Assembly (NCBI GenBank): GCA_903865745.1
Contig: CAIPKV010000053.1
Span: 1 to 64,000, forward strand
DNA: 64,000 bases
Origin: an uncultured Verrucomicrobia subdivision 3 bacterium
Lineage (GTDB): Bacteria > Verrucomicrobiota > Verrucomicrobiia > Limisphaerales > UBA11358
Direction: 5' to 3'
Of this stretch, positions 37,381-44,819 are shown in pieces. The position numbers and the translations under genes were made by a program. The notes beneath the pieces were generated by a model. That model was not told the DNA's origin. It saw only the letters and a list, made by a program, of their open reading frames with translations, and did no database searches. Position 1 is the first letter of the stretch, and every line of letters begins with the position of its first letter.

Positions 37381-37902
37381 TCATTTCACCTGCGCGTCCA
37401 GAAACTTCACCATTGCCAGACCAAACGGCGCGCAGTCCTTCGGCGTGCGGCTGGAGATGAGATTACCATCCACGACGACCGGCTCGTTCACCCAGATGCC
37501 GCCGGCGTTTTCCAGGTCGTCCTTGATACCGAGCGAACCGGTTACGCGCTTGCCCTTGAGGATTTTGGCGGAAATCGGAATCCACCCGCCATGACAGATG
37601 AAGGCGACGAGCTTGCCCTGCTCGAAGAATTCGCGCGTGAGGGAGAGGACCTTCGCATCGCGCCGCAATTTGTCGGGCATGAAACCGCCGGGCACAAGCA
37701 GCCCGCAGAAGTCCTGGCTGCGCGCATCCTTGAGCAGTAAATCCGACGTGGCGGGATAGCCATGCTTGCCGGCGTAGGTCTTGAGCTCGGGCGCGGCGCA
37801 TTTCAGCGCGTAGCCCGCCTCCTCCAGGCGTAGTTTGGGATACCAGAGTTCGAGGTCTTCGTAAACATCGTCGAGGAAGGCGAGCACAGTCAGGTTTTGC
37901 AT
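37381..37902 (-). CDS. DJ-1/PfpI family protein
   Basis: A 173-residue cytoplasmic protein of the DJ-1/PfpI superfamily. The nucleophile elbow is AFICHGGW (Cys103-His104), and an acidic residue near 18 (EDLELWYP) could be the partner Glu. The segment GLLVPGGFMPDKLRRD matches PfpI-type proteases and glyoxalases. It probably acts in protein or glyoxal damage repair. A co-transcription with nuoA is possible but unproved. Confidence 0.88.
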   Translation of the reverse strand: MQNLTVLAFLDDVYEDLELWYPKLRLEEAGYALKCAAPELKTYAGKHGYPATSDLLLKDARSQDFCGLLVPGGFMPDKLRRDAKVLSLTREFFEQGKLVAFICHGGWIPISAKILKGKRVTGSLGIKDDLENAGGIWVNEPVVVDGNLISSRTPKDCAPFGLAMVKFLDAQVK

Positions 37903-38104
37903 GGCGCAAGTTATTCTCGAAACTCATCAATAAGGAAAGCAAGAATTGAGGAAAAGACTGGGAAAGGTTGATTCCTGACTGCTGGCTTGCCTTATACAAC
38001 GGTGGGCTTGGTTTGTGCGGAATGACCAGCGCGGCCAAGTAATCCGTCAAAGGCGGCGCGCGATTTCTGTTTGCCTTGGGTGAAATCAGTTGTAGTTTTT
38101 CAAC

Positions 38105-38332
38105 ATGAGCGTCACCGCCATTCAAGAGGAAATTCTCAGTCTGCCCGCCACGGAGCGCGCCCGGCTGCTGGACTTGCTCTGGGGTTCTTTTGCCAAGCCG
38201 GAACAACAAGCGCGGGAAGTTGCGTGGGCGGCGGAAGCCGAACAGCGCATTGACGCCTTCGACGCCGGCAAACTGACGGCGCGGGACGCCACGGAAGTAT
38301 TTTCTGATTTGAAAAAGGGACTGCCGAAGTGA
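38105..38332 (+). CDS. Addiction-module antitoxin (Unstab_antitox type)
   Basis: A 75-residue antitoxin like those of the PF09720 group (putative addiction module component). It has the typical start SVTAIQEEILSLPATERARLLDLLWGSF in two parts, then an acidic WAAEAEQRIDAFDAGKL. Its last codons overlap the toxin start (GTGA), the classic toxin-antitoxin arrangement. It is expected to neutralise the next gene product and probably to repress the pair. Confidence 0.88.
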   Translation: MSVTAIQEEILSLPATERARLLDLLWGSFAKPEQQAREVAWAAEAEQRIDAFDAGKLTARDATEVFSDLKKGLPK

Positions 38333-38619
38333 GGGTGCGGTTCACTGCGACTGCGGAAGCGGAACTCAAGGCAGCGATGGAATATTATGAGTCGGCACAG
38401 GCTGGTCTGGGTGCAGATTTTCTGGCGGAAGTGGAGACCACCGCCAACCTCATCAAATCATTTCCTCTGGCCTGGTCACCGCTGTCAAAACGGACGCGCC
38501 GTTGTCGCACGCACCGGTTTCCTTACGGCCTGTTCTATCAAATCCGGAGCGATGAAATCTTGATCATTGCGGTGATGGACTTGCGTCGCGACCCGAGGCG
38601 TTGGGAAGAATACTTGTAG
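38329..38619 (+). CDS. RelE/ParE family toxin
   Basis: A 96-residue RelE/ParE-fold toxin. It opens VRFTATAEAELKAAMEYYES, followed by GLGADFLAEVETTANLIKSFP, typical of the ParE branch, and ends IIAVMDLRRDPRRWEEYL with the conserved strand and Arg residues. The target (ribosome-bound mRNA or gyrase) cannot be told from sequence. It starts with GTG inside the antitoxin stop. Confidence 0.88.
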   Translation: MRVRFTATAEAELKAAMEYYESAQAGLGADFLAEVETTANLIKSFPLAWSPLSKRTRRCRTHRFPYGLFYQIRSDEILIIAVMDLRRDPRRWEEYL

Positions 38620-38640
38620 TTGAAGCGGCGGCTTCCAAAT

Positions 38641-38660
38641 ATAATTCATCATAATTCATC
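38641..38660. repeat. Two tandem 10-bp copies before helicase gene
   Basis: ATAATTCATC occurs twice in direct tandem, ending 3 bp before the helicase ATG. There is no clear Shine-Dalgarno sequence. It could be an operator half-site pair or chance AT-rich sequence. Confidence 0.4.
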
Positions 38661-38663
38661 GCC

Positions 38664-40727
38664 ATGTCGCACGAATACGTCTTGAAACCGTTTGCGCCGG
38701 AGATCCGGCTCAACATCGACTATCCGCGCGAACTCAACGAACAGCAGCTCGCCGCCGTCACTGCCCTGCCCGGTCCAGCCCTCGTCATCGCGGGCGCCGG
38801 CTCCGGCAAGACCCGCACGCTGACGTATCGCGTTGCCTATCTCATCGAGCAAGGTATTCCGGCAGATCGGATTCTACTGCTCACCTTCACCAACAAAGCC
38901 GCCGGCGAAATGATGCGGCGCGTCACGGATTTGCTGGGGCACGAATTGCGCGCGCTGTGGGGCGGCACGTTCCACAGCATAGGCGCGCGCATCTTGCGCT
39001 TGCACGCGGACACGCTCGGTTATCAAAAAGATTTCACTATTCTCGACCGTGATGACGCCAAGGATTTGATCAAGACAGGCATGGCGGATGCGAAGTTTGA
39101 CAAGAAGGATAAACACTTTCCCAAGCCGGATGTACTGAACGAAATCTTTTCGCTCGCGGCCAACACGCATCAGACGGTGGAAGAACTGGTGGATGGGCGC
39201 TTTAGCTATTTCGCCCAATTCGCCGCCGAGATTGCTGACCAGCAGAAGCGCTACCACGCCCGCAAACGCGCAACCAACGGCATGGACTTCGACGATCTGC
39301 TTGCGCTCTGGCTGAAGCTGATGCAGGAACACGCGGACATCCGCGAACATTATCAGCGGCGCTTTCAATTCATTCTCGTGGACGAGTATCAAGACACGAA
39401 TAAGCTGCAGGGCGACCTGATTGATATGCTCGCCGCGCGCCATAAGAACGTCATGGTCGTGGGCGACGATGCGCAGAGCATCTACGCATGGCGCGGCGCG
39501 AACTTCGCAAACATCCTCGACTTCCCGAAGCGTTATCCCGGTGCGAAGGTTTTCAAGATCGAAACGAATTACCGTAGCACCCCCGAAATCCTGAACGTCG
39601 CCAACGCCGCCATCGCTGCGAACGTGAATCAGTTTGCCAAGGAGCTCACGCCCGCGCGCAAGTCCAGCGTGAAACCCGCACTCGTGCAATGCCACGACGC
39701 GGGCCAGCAGGCGGCCTTCATCGCCCAGCGCGCGCTGGAACTGCGCGAGGAAGGCGTGAGCTTGAACAATATCGCGGTGCTGTATCGCTCGCATTTTCAC
39801 GCGCTGGAATTGCAGTTGGAATTAACGCGGCAACAGATTCCGTTCTCGATCACCAGCGGTCTACGCTTCTTCGAACAGGCGCACATTAAGGACGCGACGG
39901 CGTATCTGAAATTCGTCGCCAACCCGAAAGATGAGGTTTCCTTCAAGCGGCTGGTGCAGTTGATTCCGGGCATCGGCGGCAAAGGGGCGGAAAAACTATT
40001 TTACAGTTTTACGACGAATCGCGCGATGCCGGATACGAGTGACCGGATGCTGGATAAAAACCCAGCCATGACCGCGACCACTGCCGAGCAACCAGCAACC
40101 AGCAACCAACAGTTAGCAACTGCGCTCCAAGCCTGCACCCGCGCCGTGCCGAAGAAAGCCGCCGTGCCTTGGGCGCAATTTGTCGCGACCATCTCGCAAC
40201 TTGAAGCCGACAGCACGCGCCGCAACGCTGCCAAGATGCTGCGCCTCGTCATGGACGCGGGCTACGACGATTATCTCAAGGAGACTTACGATAACTACGA
40301 GCGGCGGTTGGACGAGATTCAGCAGCTAGCGGAGTTCGCGTATCAATTCGGCAGCGTGGAGGAGTTTCTCACGCAACTCGCCTTGCTCACCAATGTCGAA
40401 GCCGAGGACGATCCCGCGGATGATAGCGAGAAAATCAAGCTCTCGACCATCCATCAGGCGAAGGGTCTGGAGTTCGAAGTCGTGTTCGTCATCATGCTCT
40501 GCGACGGGCTGTTTCCCTCCGGCCGCTCGACGGAATCCAATGATGGCGAAGAGGAGGAGCGCCGGTTGTTCTATGTCAGCATCACGCGCGCGAAAAACGA
40601 GCTATACCTTTGCTATCCGCTGATGCGCGGCGGTTTTGGCGCTTCCGGCGTGGACAGTTATCAATCGCCGTCACGCTTTCTGGCCGAGATTCCCAAGACG
40701 TTGCTGAACGAGTGGAACCTGCGCTGA
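38664..40727 (+). CDS. UvrD/PcrA-type ATP-dependent DNA helicase
   Basis: A 687-residue superfamily 1A 3'-5' helicase. Walker A is AGAGSGKTRTLTYR near residues 42-55; motif II is VDEYQDTNKLQGDL; motif III GDDAQSIYAWRGA; motif V STIHQAKGLEFEVVFV; motif VI RRLFYVSITRAKNELYL. An insertion at about 452-490 is rich in Thr, Gln and Ala (TTAEQPATSNQQLATAL) and is encoded by short AACCAGC repeats. The C terminus is shorter than in UvrD or PcrA. Role: repair or replication restart. Confidence 0.93.
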   Translation: MSHEYVLKPFAPEIRLNIDYPRELNEQQLAAVTALPGPALVIAGAGSGKTRTLTYRVAYLIEQGIPADRILLLTFTNKAAGEMMRRVTDLLGHELRALWGGTFHSIGARILRLHADTLGYQKDFTILDRDDAKDLIKTGMADAKFDKKDKHFPKPDVLNEIFSLAANTHQTVEELVDGRFSYFAQFAAEIADQQKRYHARKRATNGMDFDDLLALWLKLMQEHADIREHYQRRFQFILVDEYQDTNKLQGDLIDMLAARHKNVMVVGDDAQSIYAWRGANFANILDFPKRYPGAKVFKIETNYRSTPEILNVANAAIAANVNQFAKELTPARKSSVKPALVQCHDAGQQAAFIAQRALELREEGVSLNNIAVLYRSHFHALELQLELTRQQIPFSITSGLRFFEQAHIKDATAYLKFVANPKDEVSFKRLVQLIPGIGGKGAEKLFYSFTTNRAMPDTSDRMLDKNPAMTATTAEQPATSNQQLATALQACTRAVPKKAAVPWAQFVATISQLEADSTRRNAAKMLRLVMDAGYDDYLKETYDNYERRLDEIQQLAEFAYQFGSVEEFLTQLALLTNVEAEDDPADDSEKIKLSTIHQAKGLEFEVVFVIMLCDGLFPSGRSTESNDGEEEERRLFYVSITRAKNELYLCYPLMRGGFGASGVDSYQSPSRFLAEIPKTLLNEWNLR

Positions 40728-40736
40728 TTATTTGAA

Positions 40737-41504
40737 TTACTTGCAGATGCCGCGTTCGCTGGCGCGGATGAATTGGACGAGGTGCTTCACTTCCGGCAGC
40801 GGCGGCAGTTCCGCTTCAACCTTGGCCAAGGCATTGGCGGTGGATAACTCTTCGCGAAAGATGATTTTATAGGCGTTGCGCAGGGCAGTTTGCGCTTCAT
40901 CTGAAAAGCCAGCTCGCTCCAGATTAATCTTATTGATGGCGCGCGCCACGGCAGGATTGCCTTCAACAATCGTGTAGGGCGCCACGTCCTGTGGGATACG
41001 CGAACAGCCACCCGTCATGCAGCGCGTGCCAATGCGGCAAAACTGGTGCACCGCCGTGTAACCGCCGAGCGTCGCATGATCTTCCACCACAACATGGCCA
41101 GCCAAGCCGACGAAACCGGACATGATGATGTGATTGCCCAGCTGACAATCGTGCGCGATGTGGACGTAAGTGAGCAGCAAGTTGTGCGAGCCGACGACGG
41201 TGGTGTCGCCATCCTTCGTCGCCGAATGGATGGTGACGCCTTCGCGGAAAACATTGTCATCGCCGATGCGCAGGTGCGTAATGCCGCCGGCGTATTTCAA
41301 GTCCTGGGTTTTCTTCCCAATGGTGGCGAATGGAAAGATTTCATTGCGCGCACCGAGCACGGTGTGGCCATCCACGACGACGTGCGAATGCAGCTTACAA
41401 TTCTCGCCAAGGGTGACGTGTTCGCCGATGAGGCAGTAAGGTCCGATGTCGCAACTCGAAGCAACGCTTGCCTTGGGATGAATAACAGCCGTGGGATGTA
41501 TCAT
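40737..41504 (-). CDS. lpxA: UDP-GlcNAc O-acyltransferase (first lipid A step)
   Basis: LpxA, 255 residues (E. coli 262), which transfers a 3-hydroxyacyl chain to UDP-GlcNAc. The left-handed beta-helix hexapeptides run from the start (MIHPTAVIHPKASVASSCDI) to about residue 185. The catalytic His lies in HDCQLGNHIIMS-type sequence (VHIAHDCQLGNH). A helical C-terminal domain follows. It is downstream of lpxC-fabZ on the same strand, 60 bp away, so the two form a lipid A operon. Confidence 0.95.
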   Translation of the reverse strand: MIHPTAVIHPKASVASSCDIGPYCLIGEHVTLGENCKLHSHVVVDGHTVLGARNEIFPFATIGKKTQDLKYAGGITHLRIGDDNVFREGVTIHSATKDGDTTVVGSHNLLLTYVHIAHDCQLGNHIIMSGFVGLAGHVVVEDHATLGGYTAVHQFCRIGTRCMTGGCSRIPQDVAPYTIVEGNPAVARAINKINLERAGFSDEAQTALRNAYKIIFREELSTANALAKVEAELPPLPEVKHLVQFIRASERGICK

Positions 41505-41517
41505 GGTATGTCTTGCC

Positions 41518-41536
41518 GATTTACGATTGACGATTT
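41518..41536 (-). repeat. Short dispersed AT-rich word in the lpxC/fabZ-lpxA gap
   Basis: GATTTACGATTGACGATTT (plus-strand view) is a 7-8 bp internal direct repeat and nearly matches the word at 11349-11366. It lies in the 60-bp gap between lpxC-fabZ and lpxA. Confidence 0.4.
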
Positions 41537-41564
41537 AAGCGTCCCTTTTGAAATCGCAAATGGG

Positions 41565-42896
41565 TCACGCATCGCGGAGCATGAACGTCACGTTGGCTTC
41601 GCTCACGATGTCGCCATCCACCTTGCAGACGCCCTTGGCCTTGCCAATCTTGCCGCGAATCTTCGTCAGCTCAACTTCGATGACCAGCACGTCACCGGGC
41701 AACACCGGCTTGCGCCACTTCACTTCTTCCGCCGCCATGAAATACGCCAATTGATTCGCCGCCTCGATGCGCATGAGCAGCAGGATTCCCGCGACCTGCG
41801 CCATCGCCTCAAGCTGCAACACACCCGGCATGATGGGATGATTCGGGAAATGACCCCGAAAATAATCCTCGCCCATCGTTACATTCTTCACGCCGACGAT
41901 GAGGTTGCCTTCAATCTTCAAAATCCGGTCCACCAGCAAAAATGGCGGGCGATGCGGCAGCATCTTCATGATCGCCTCAATGTCCATCGCGCCCTCAGCG
42001 GACGGCAATGGGGCGGGCGCATCCTTTGGTGGAGGCGGCGAAAACGTCTGCGCGGCGCGAATAGGCTTGTTGATCTGCTCAACTATCTTCTTCACCAGTT
42101 CGACGTTGCCCGCGTGGCCGGGGCGCACCGCGATGACGTGGCCGCGGATGGATTTGCCGAGCAACGACAGGTCGCCCACGATATCCAGCATCTTGTGCCG
42201 CACAAACTCCTCGGGATAGCGCAGCGGCTCCGTCGTCAGCACCGCGTCATCGCGAATGACAATGGCATTCTCCAGCGAGCCGCCCTTGATGAGGCCGTTT
42301 TTAAACAGAAATTCAATCTCCTCGTAAAAGCAAAACGTCCGCGCGTGCGCCAGTTCCTTCTCCCACGTCTTCGGGGTTACTTCCGTAGAATAAAACTGCG
42401 TGAACCGCCCCTGCTTGTCCGCGCTCGTACAGGTGACCTTGAAATGCTCGTCGGGAAACAGCGTCATCGTCGTTTCACCGTGACGCACTTCGATTGGCTC
42501 CGTCGGCGTATAGAACTCCTTCTTCTCCGCGAGCGGCACGATGCCGGCGGCCAGAATGATTTTGCAGAACTCGCGTGAGCTGCCATCCGCGATGGGCGGC
42601 TCGTTGGCGTCCAGTTCCACGATGGCGTTATCAATGCCATAGCCGGCGAGCGCCGCGAGGACGTGCTCAACCGTGTGGACTTTGACATTACCCTTGGCGA
42701 GCGTGGTCGAGCGGTTCGTTTCCGAAACGTTTTCCACGCGCGCCTCGATCTCCGGCTTGCCGTCGAGATCCACGCGACGGAAACGCACGCCGCTATTGGC
42801 GGGTGCCGGGAGAATCGTCATATTGACGCGGTTACCGCTATGCAGGCCGATGCCGGAAAAACTGGCGGGACGATTGAGAGTCTGCTGATTGAGCAC
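41565..42896 (-). CDS. Fused LpxC deacetylase / FabZ dehydratase
   Basis: A 443-residue bifunctional protein. Residues 1-280 are LpxC, the zinc deacetylase that commits UDP-acyl-GlcNAc to lipid A: QQTLNRPASFSGIGLHSG, the zinc motif HTVEHVLAALAGYGIDN and the second His region GHVIAVRPGHAGN. After a Pro-rich linker (FSPPPPKDAPAPLP) comes FabZ, the 3-hydroxyacyl-ACP dehydratase: LPHRPPFLLVDRIL and GHFPNHPIMPGVLQLEAMAQ with catalytic His and Glu. The same fusion is known in Bacteroidetes and some PVC bacteria. It links lipid A and fatty acid synthesis. Confidence 0.95.
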   Translation of the reverse strand: MLNQQTLNRPASFSGIGLHSGNRVNMTILPAPANSGVRFRRVDLDGKPEIEARVENVSETNRSTTLAKGNVKVHTVEHVLAALAGYGIDNAIVELDANEPPIADGSSREFCKIILAAGIVPLAEKKEFYTPTEPIEVRHGETTMTLFPDEHFKVTCTSADKQGRFTQFYSTEVTPKTWEKELAHARTFCFYEEIEFLFKNGLIKGGSLENAIVIRDDAVLTTEPLRYPEEFVRHKMLDIVGDLSLLGKSIRGHVIAVRPGHAGNVELVKKIVEQINKPIRAAQTFSPPPPKDAPAPLPSAEGAMDIEAIMKMLPHRPPFLLVDRILKIEGNLIVGVKNVTMGEDYFRGHFPNHPIMPGVLQLEAMAQVAGILLLMRIEAANQLAYFMAAEEVKWRKPVLPGDVLVIEVELTKIRGKIGKAKGVCKVDGDIVSEANVTFMLRDA

Positions 42897-42967
42897 GCCA
42901 GATTGAACAAAACAGCGGGCGAATTGGCAAGAATGGTTTGCGCCCGACGGCGCCAGCGGACGGTGCT

Positions 42968-43240
42968 TCAGGCCGCTTTCCGCACCCGCTCCTTTTTGTC
43001 TTCCAGTTCCGACTGAAGCTTCCGACGCTCGTTGACAAGCTGTTCCCGCAGCGCTTCCTGCTTATCATAATCCCCGGCGATCCGGGCAATCTCCCCATTG
43101 AGCGCGATTTCCCGTTCGGCAATTTTGGCAGCGTAGCGGGAATCGAGTTCCGCCAGCTCCGCTTTCTGTTTGGCGGTGAGTTTGGTGGCTGGTGCAGTCT
43201 TATTCAGACGCTCCATCGCGAGTTCGTAGGCGGATTTCAT
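42968..43240 (-). CDS. Small coiled-coil protein, function unknown
   Basis: A 90-residue, highly charged, almost wholly helical protein. Residues 22-88 have heptad spacing and alternate Glu/Lys/Arg (LTAKQKAELAELDSRYAAKI onward), so a coiled coil is likely. No signal peptide, no Cys. It lies 71 bp upstream of lpxC-fabZ on the same strand and may be in the same transcript. Not recognised as a known family. Confidence 0.6.
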   Translation of the reverse strand: MKSAYELAMERLNKTAPATKLTAKQKAELAELDSRYAAKIAEREIALNGEIARIAGDYDKQEALREQLVNERRKLQSELEDKKERVRKAA

Positions 43241-43384
43241 GATTCAAATATATTTAAAAACGGATTAACCAGTTGCCACCATCTTTACCTGCGGGCAAAG
43301 ACGTCGCGACTCGGGTGCATTTAAATGATATGACATTTTAACCGGTTGTAGCAAAAAAATAATGCCAGGCCCGCTGCCCGCCGC

Positions 43385-43765
43385 CTAAAAATCGAAGGAA
43401 TACGTGACGTCGTATTCGAACTGCGACAGCGCCGTGTAGAGCGAGTAGCTCGTGGGCGCGAAGACATTCAACGGCTCCGGCCCCTTGCCGGCATATTTGA
43501 TGGTAGAATTCTTCCAGAAACTCCAACCGGATTTCTTTGGCTTAGGCAATTCCAACGGCCGCAGCTTGCTCGGCTCGATGGGAGGCAACTGTTTCAGCAC
43601 ATTGGGCGCGGCTGGTGGCACATTGGTTTGAACCACGACGTAACCCGCCGATTCCATCAGGGTATGGATGGGGTGCGGCATCTGGTTCGTATCGGCCAAA
43701 TCATAGGCTAGGCCCGGGCACGTCACCAGCAGCGCCAGCAGGATAAACCTCCAAAACCGTGTCAT
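43385..43765 (-). CDS. Small secreted protein, function unknown
   Basis: A 126-residue protein with a clear signal peptide (MTRFWRFILLALLVTCPGLA, cleaved near residue 20). The mature part is Pro-rich in the middle (LKQLPPIEPSKLRPLELPKP) and ends with aromatic-rich strands (YSLYTALSQFEYDVTYSFDF). The Phe at the very end and alternating aromatics recall outer-membrane-associated proteins, but it is too short for a barrel. Not recognised. Confidence 0.6.
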   Translation of the reverse strand: MTRFWRFILLALLVTCPGLAYDLADTNQMPHPIHTLMESAGYVVVQTNVPPAAPNVLKQLPPIEPSKLRPLELPKPKKSGWSFWKNSTIKYAGKGPEPLNVFAPTSYSLYTALSQFEYDVTYSFDF

Positions 43766-43865
43766 GGCACATCATTAGCAGGTTTTTCAGCCCATGCAGC
43801 CTAAAAACTCCGTGTACCCACAACTGGTGACAGGCGGAATTATCTGGTTCGGGTATAGTAAAGCC

Positions 43866-43948
43866 AGTGGGACGTGGTAGATGTAGTAGTTTACTTGTGT
43901 TGTTGTTTTTGCGAAGAAGCCCGGAGTAGTGTCCGGGCTTCTTTTTTT
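43866..43948 (+). ncRNA. Candidate small RNA with intrinsic terminator
   Basis: A -10-like TATAGT (43854-43859, preceded by GGG) is followed about 55 bp later by a strong hairpin GAAGCCCGGA / TCCGGGCTTC and seven T (43916-43948). No plus-strand gene lies upstream: the previous gene points the other way. A transcript of about 80 nt is therefore predicted. It contains a GTG frame with a Cys cluster (LCCCFCEEARSS), so a small peptide is an alternative. The -35 is not obvious. Confidence 0.45.
43916..43948 (+). terminator. Plus-strand terminator without an upstream gene
   Basis: The stem GAAGCCCGGA(G)/TCCGGGCTTC with a short loop is followed by seven T. It has no gene to terminate in this orientation, which is what points to a small RNA. 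Confidence 0.85.
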
Positions 43949-44096
43949 ATCCCCAACGTCTGGCCCAACCCGCAAACTTCTATACGCCAGCACCCCGGCG
44001 TCGGTCGCTATCACCAAGGCTGCGCCCAAGCAGAACACTGTGATAGGCATCACCATCAACCCAACCGTCGCCCCCGTCACTGACCTCCCAAGCGCC

Positions 44097-44453
44097 GACC
44101 GCCGGTCATTGCTTGGCGTCAGCCAGCCATCGGCTACCGTCAGCCAGTCATTCGCCGTCGTCAGCCAGTCATTCGCCGTCGTCAGCCAGTCATTCGCCGT
44201 CGTCAGCCAGTCATTCGCCGTCGTCAGCCAGTCATTCGCCGTCGTCAGCCAGCCATTCGCCGTCGCTAGCCAGCCATTCGCCGTCGTCAACCAGCTATTC
44301 GCCGTCGTCAACCAGCTATTCGCCGTCGTCAACCAGCTATTCGCCGTCGTCAGCCAGCCGTTCGCCGTCGTCAGCCAGCCGTTCTCCGTCGTCAGCCAGT
44401 TGTTCGCCGTCGCCAGCCAATGACTGGCGGTCGACCGCCAATTCACCGTCCAC
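44097..44453. repeat. 21-bp tandem array D, about 17 units
   Basis: Units begin every 21 bp from 44097 to 44433 without an indel. The best units read GTCAGCCAGTCATTCGCCGT plus C. Five copies at 44139-44243 are identical, three at 44286-44348 share a CAACCAGCTATT variant, and two at 44349-44390 share CAGCCAGCCGTT. Both edges decay (44097, 44412, 44433). The grouping of identical neighbours shows local duplication. Confidence 0.95.
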
Positions 44454-44819
44454 AAGCCCTGAAACCTCCGATAACCCACCCAAGCGAAGCTAGTTATGCC
44501 AAACTCCGGCTATATCAACCGCACCAACGTCGGTCTGACCGCTCCAAAACCCAAACCCTCACCTGGCCTACGGCCAGCCGTACCCCGGGCTGGCTGCTTG
44601 GGTGTTCACTCGGGCAAAGGACTTGAACGGCAAGGGAGGCGCAACCACCGGTTTCCTGCCTTCCTACATTCCTTATTAAAACAGTTCCGGCCCCAGCCCC
44701 TCCCGCTCGCGGATTCGACGGATTTCGTGGTTCCCAGTACGGCGTACCCCATTGACCGAATCCTAACGATTTTTCTGGCTCACTTGAGGGCGTCAGGCAT
44801 GATTTTGACCCCTTTGCAT

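Larger units (their letters stand above)
43766..44819. other. 1-kb gene-free region with candidate RNA and array D
   Basis: No conventional gene is supported. It holds a promoter-like site and a strong plus-strand terminator (43854-43948), array D (44097-44453), and about 370 bp before the DUF3857 gene where the open frame lacks coding character. Long frames on both strands across array D reflect the 21-bp unit. Confidence 0.6.

Noticed and set aside
43787-44479. Minus-strand frame of 230 codons across array D (LTTANDW heptads)
   Set aside because: It begins with GTG without a ribosome site and runs through a strong terminator hairpin; the plus strand is also open in more than one frame. It is kept only as a possibility under the array findings.
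44496-44819. Upstream extension of the DUF3857 protein by 108 codons
   Set aside because: The stretch lacks coding character, and the signal peptide starts cleanly at the ATG at 44820.
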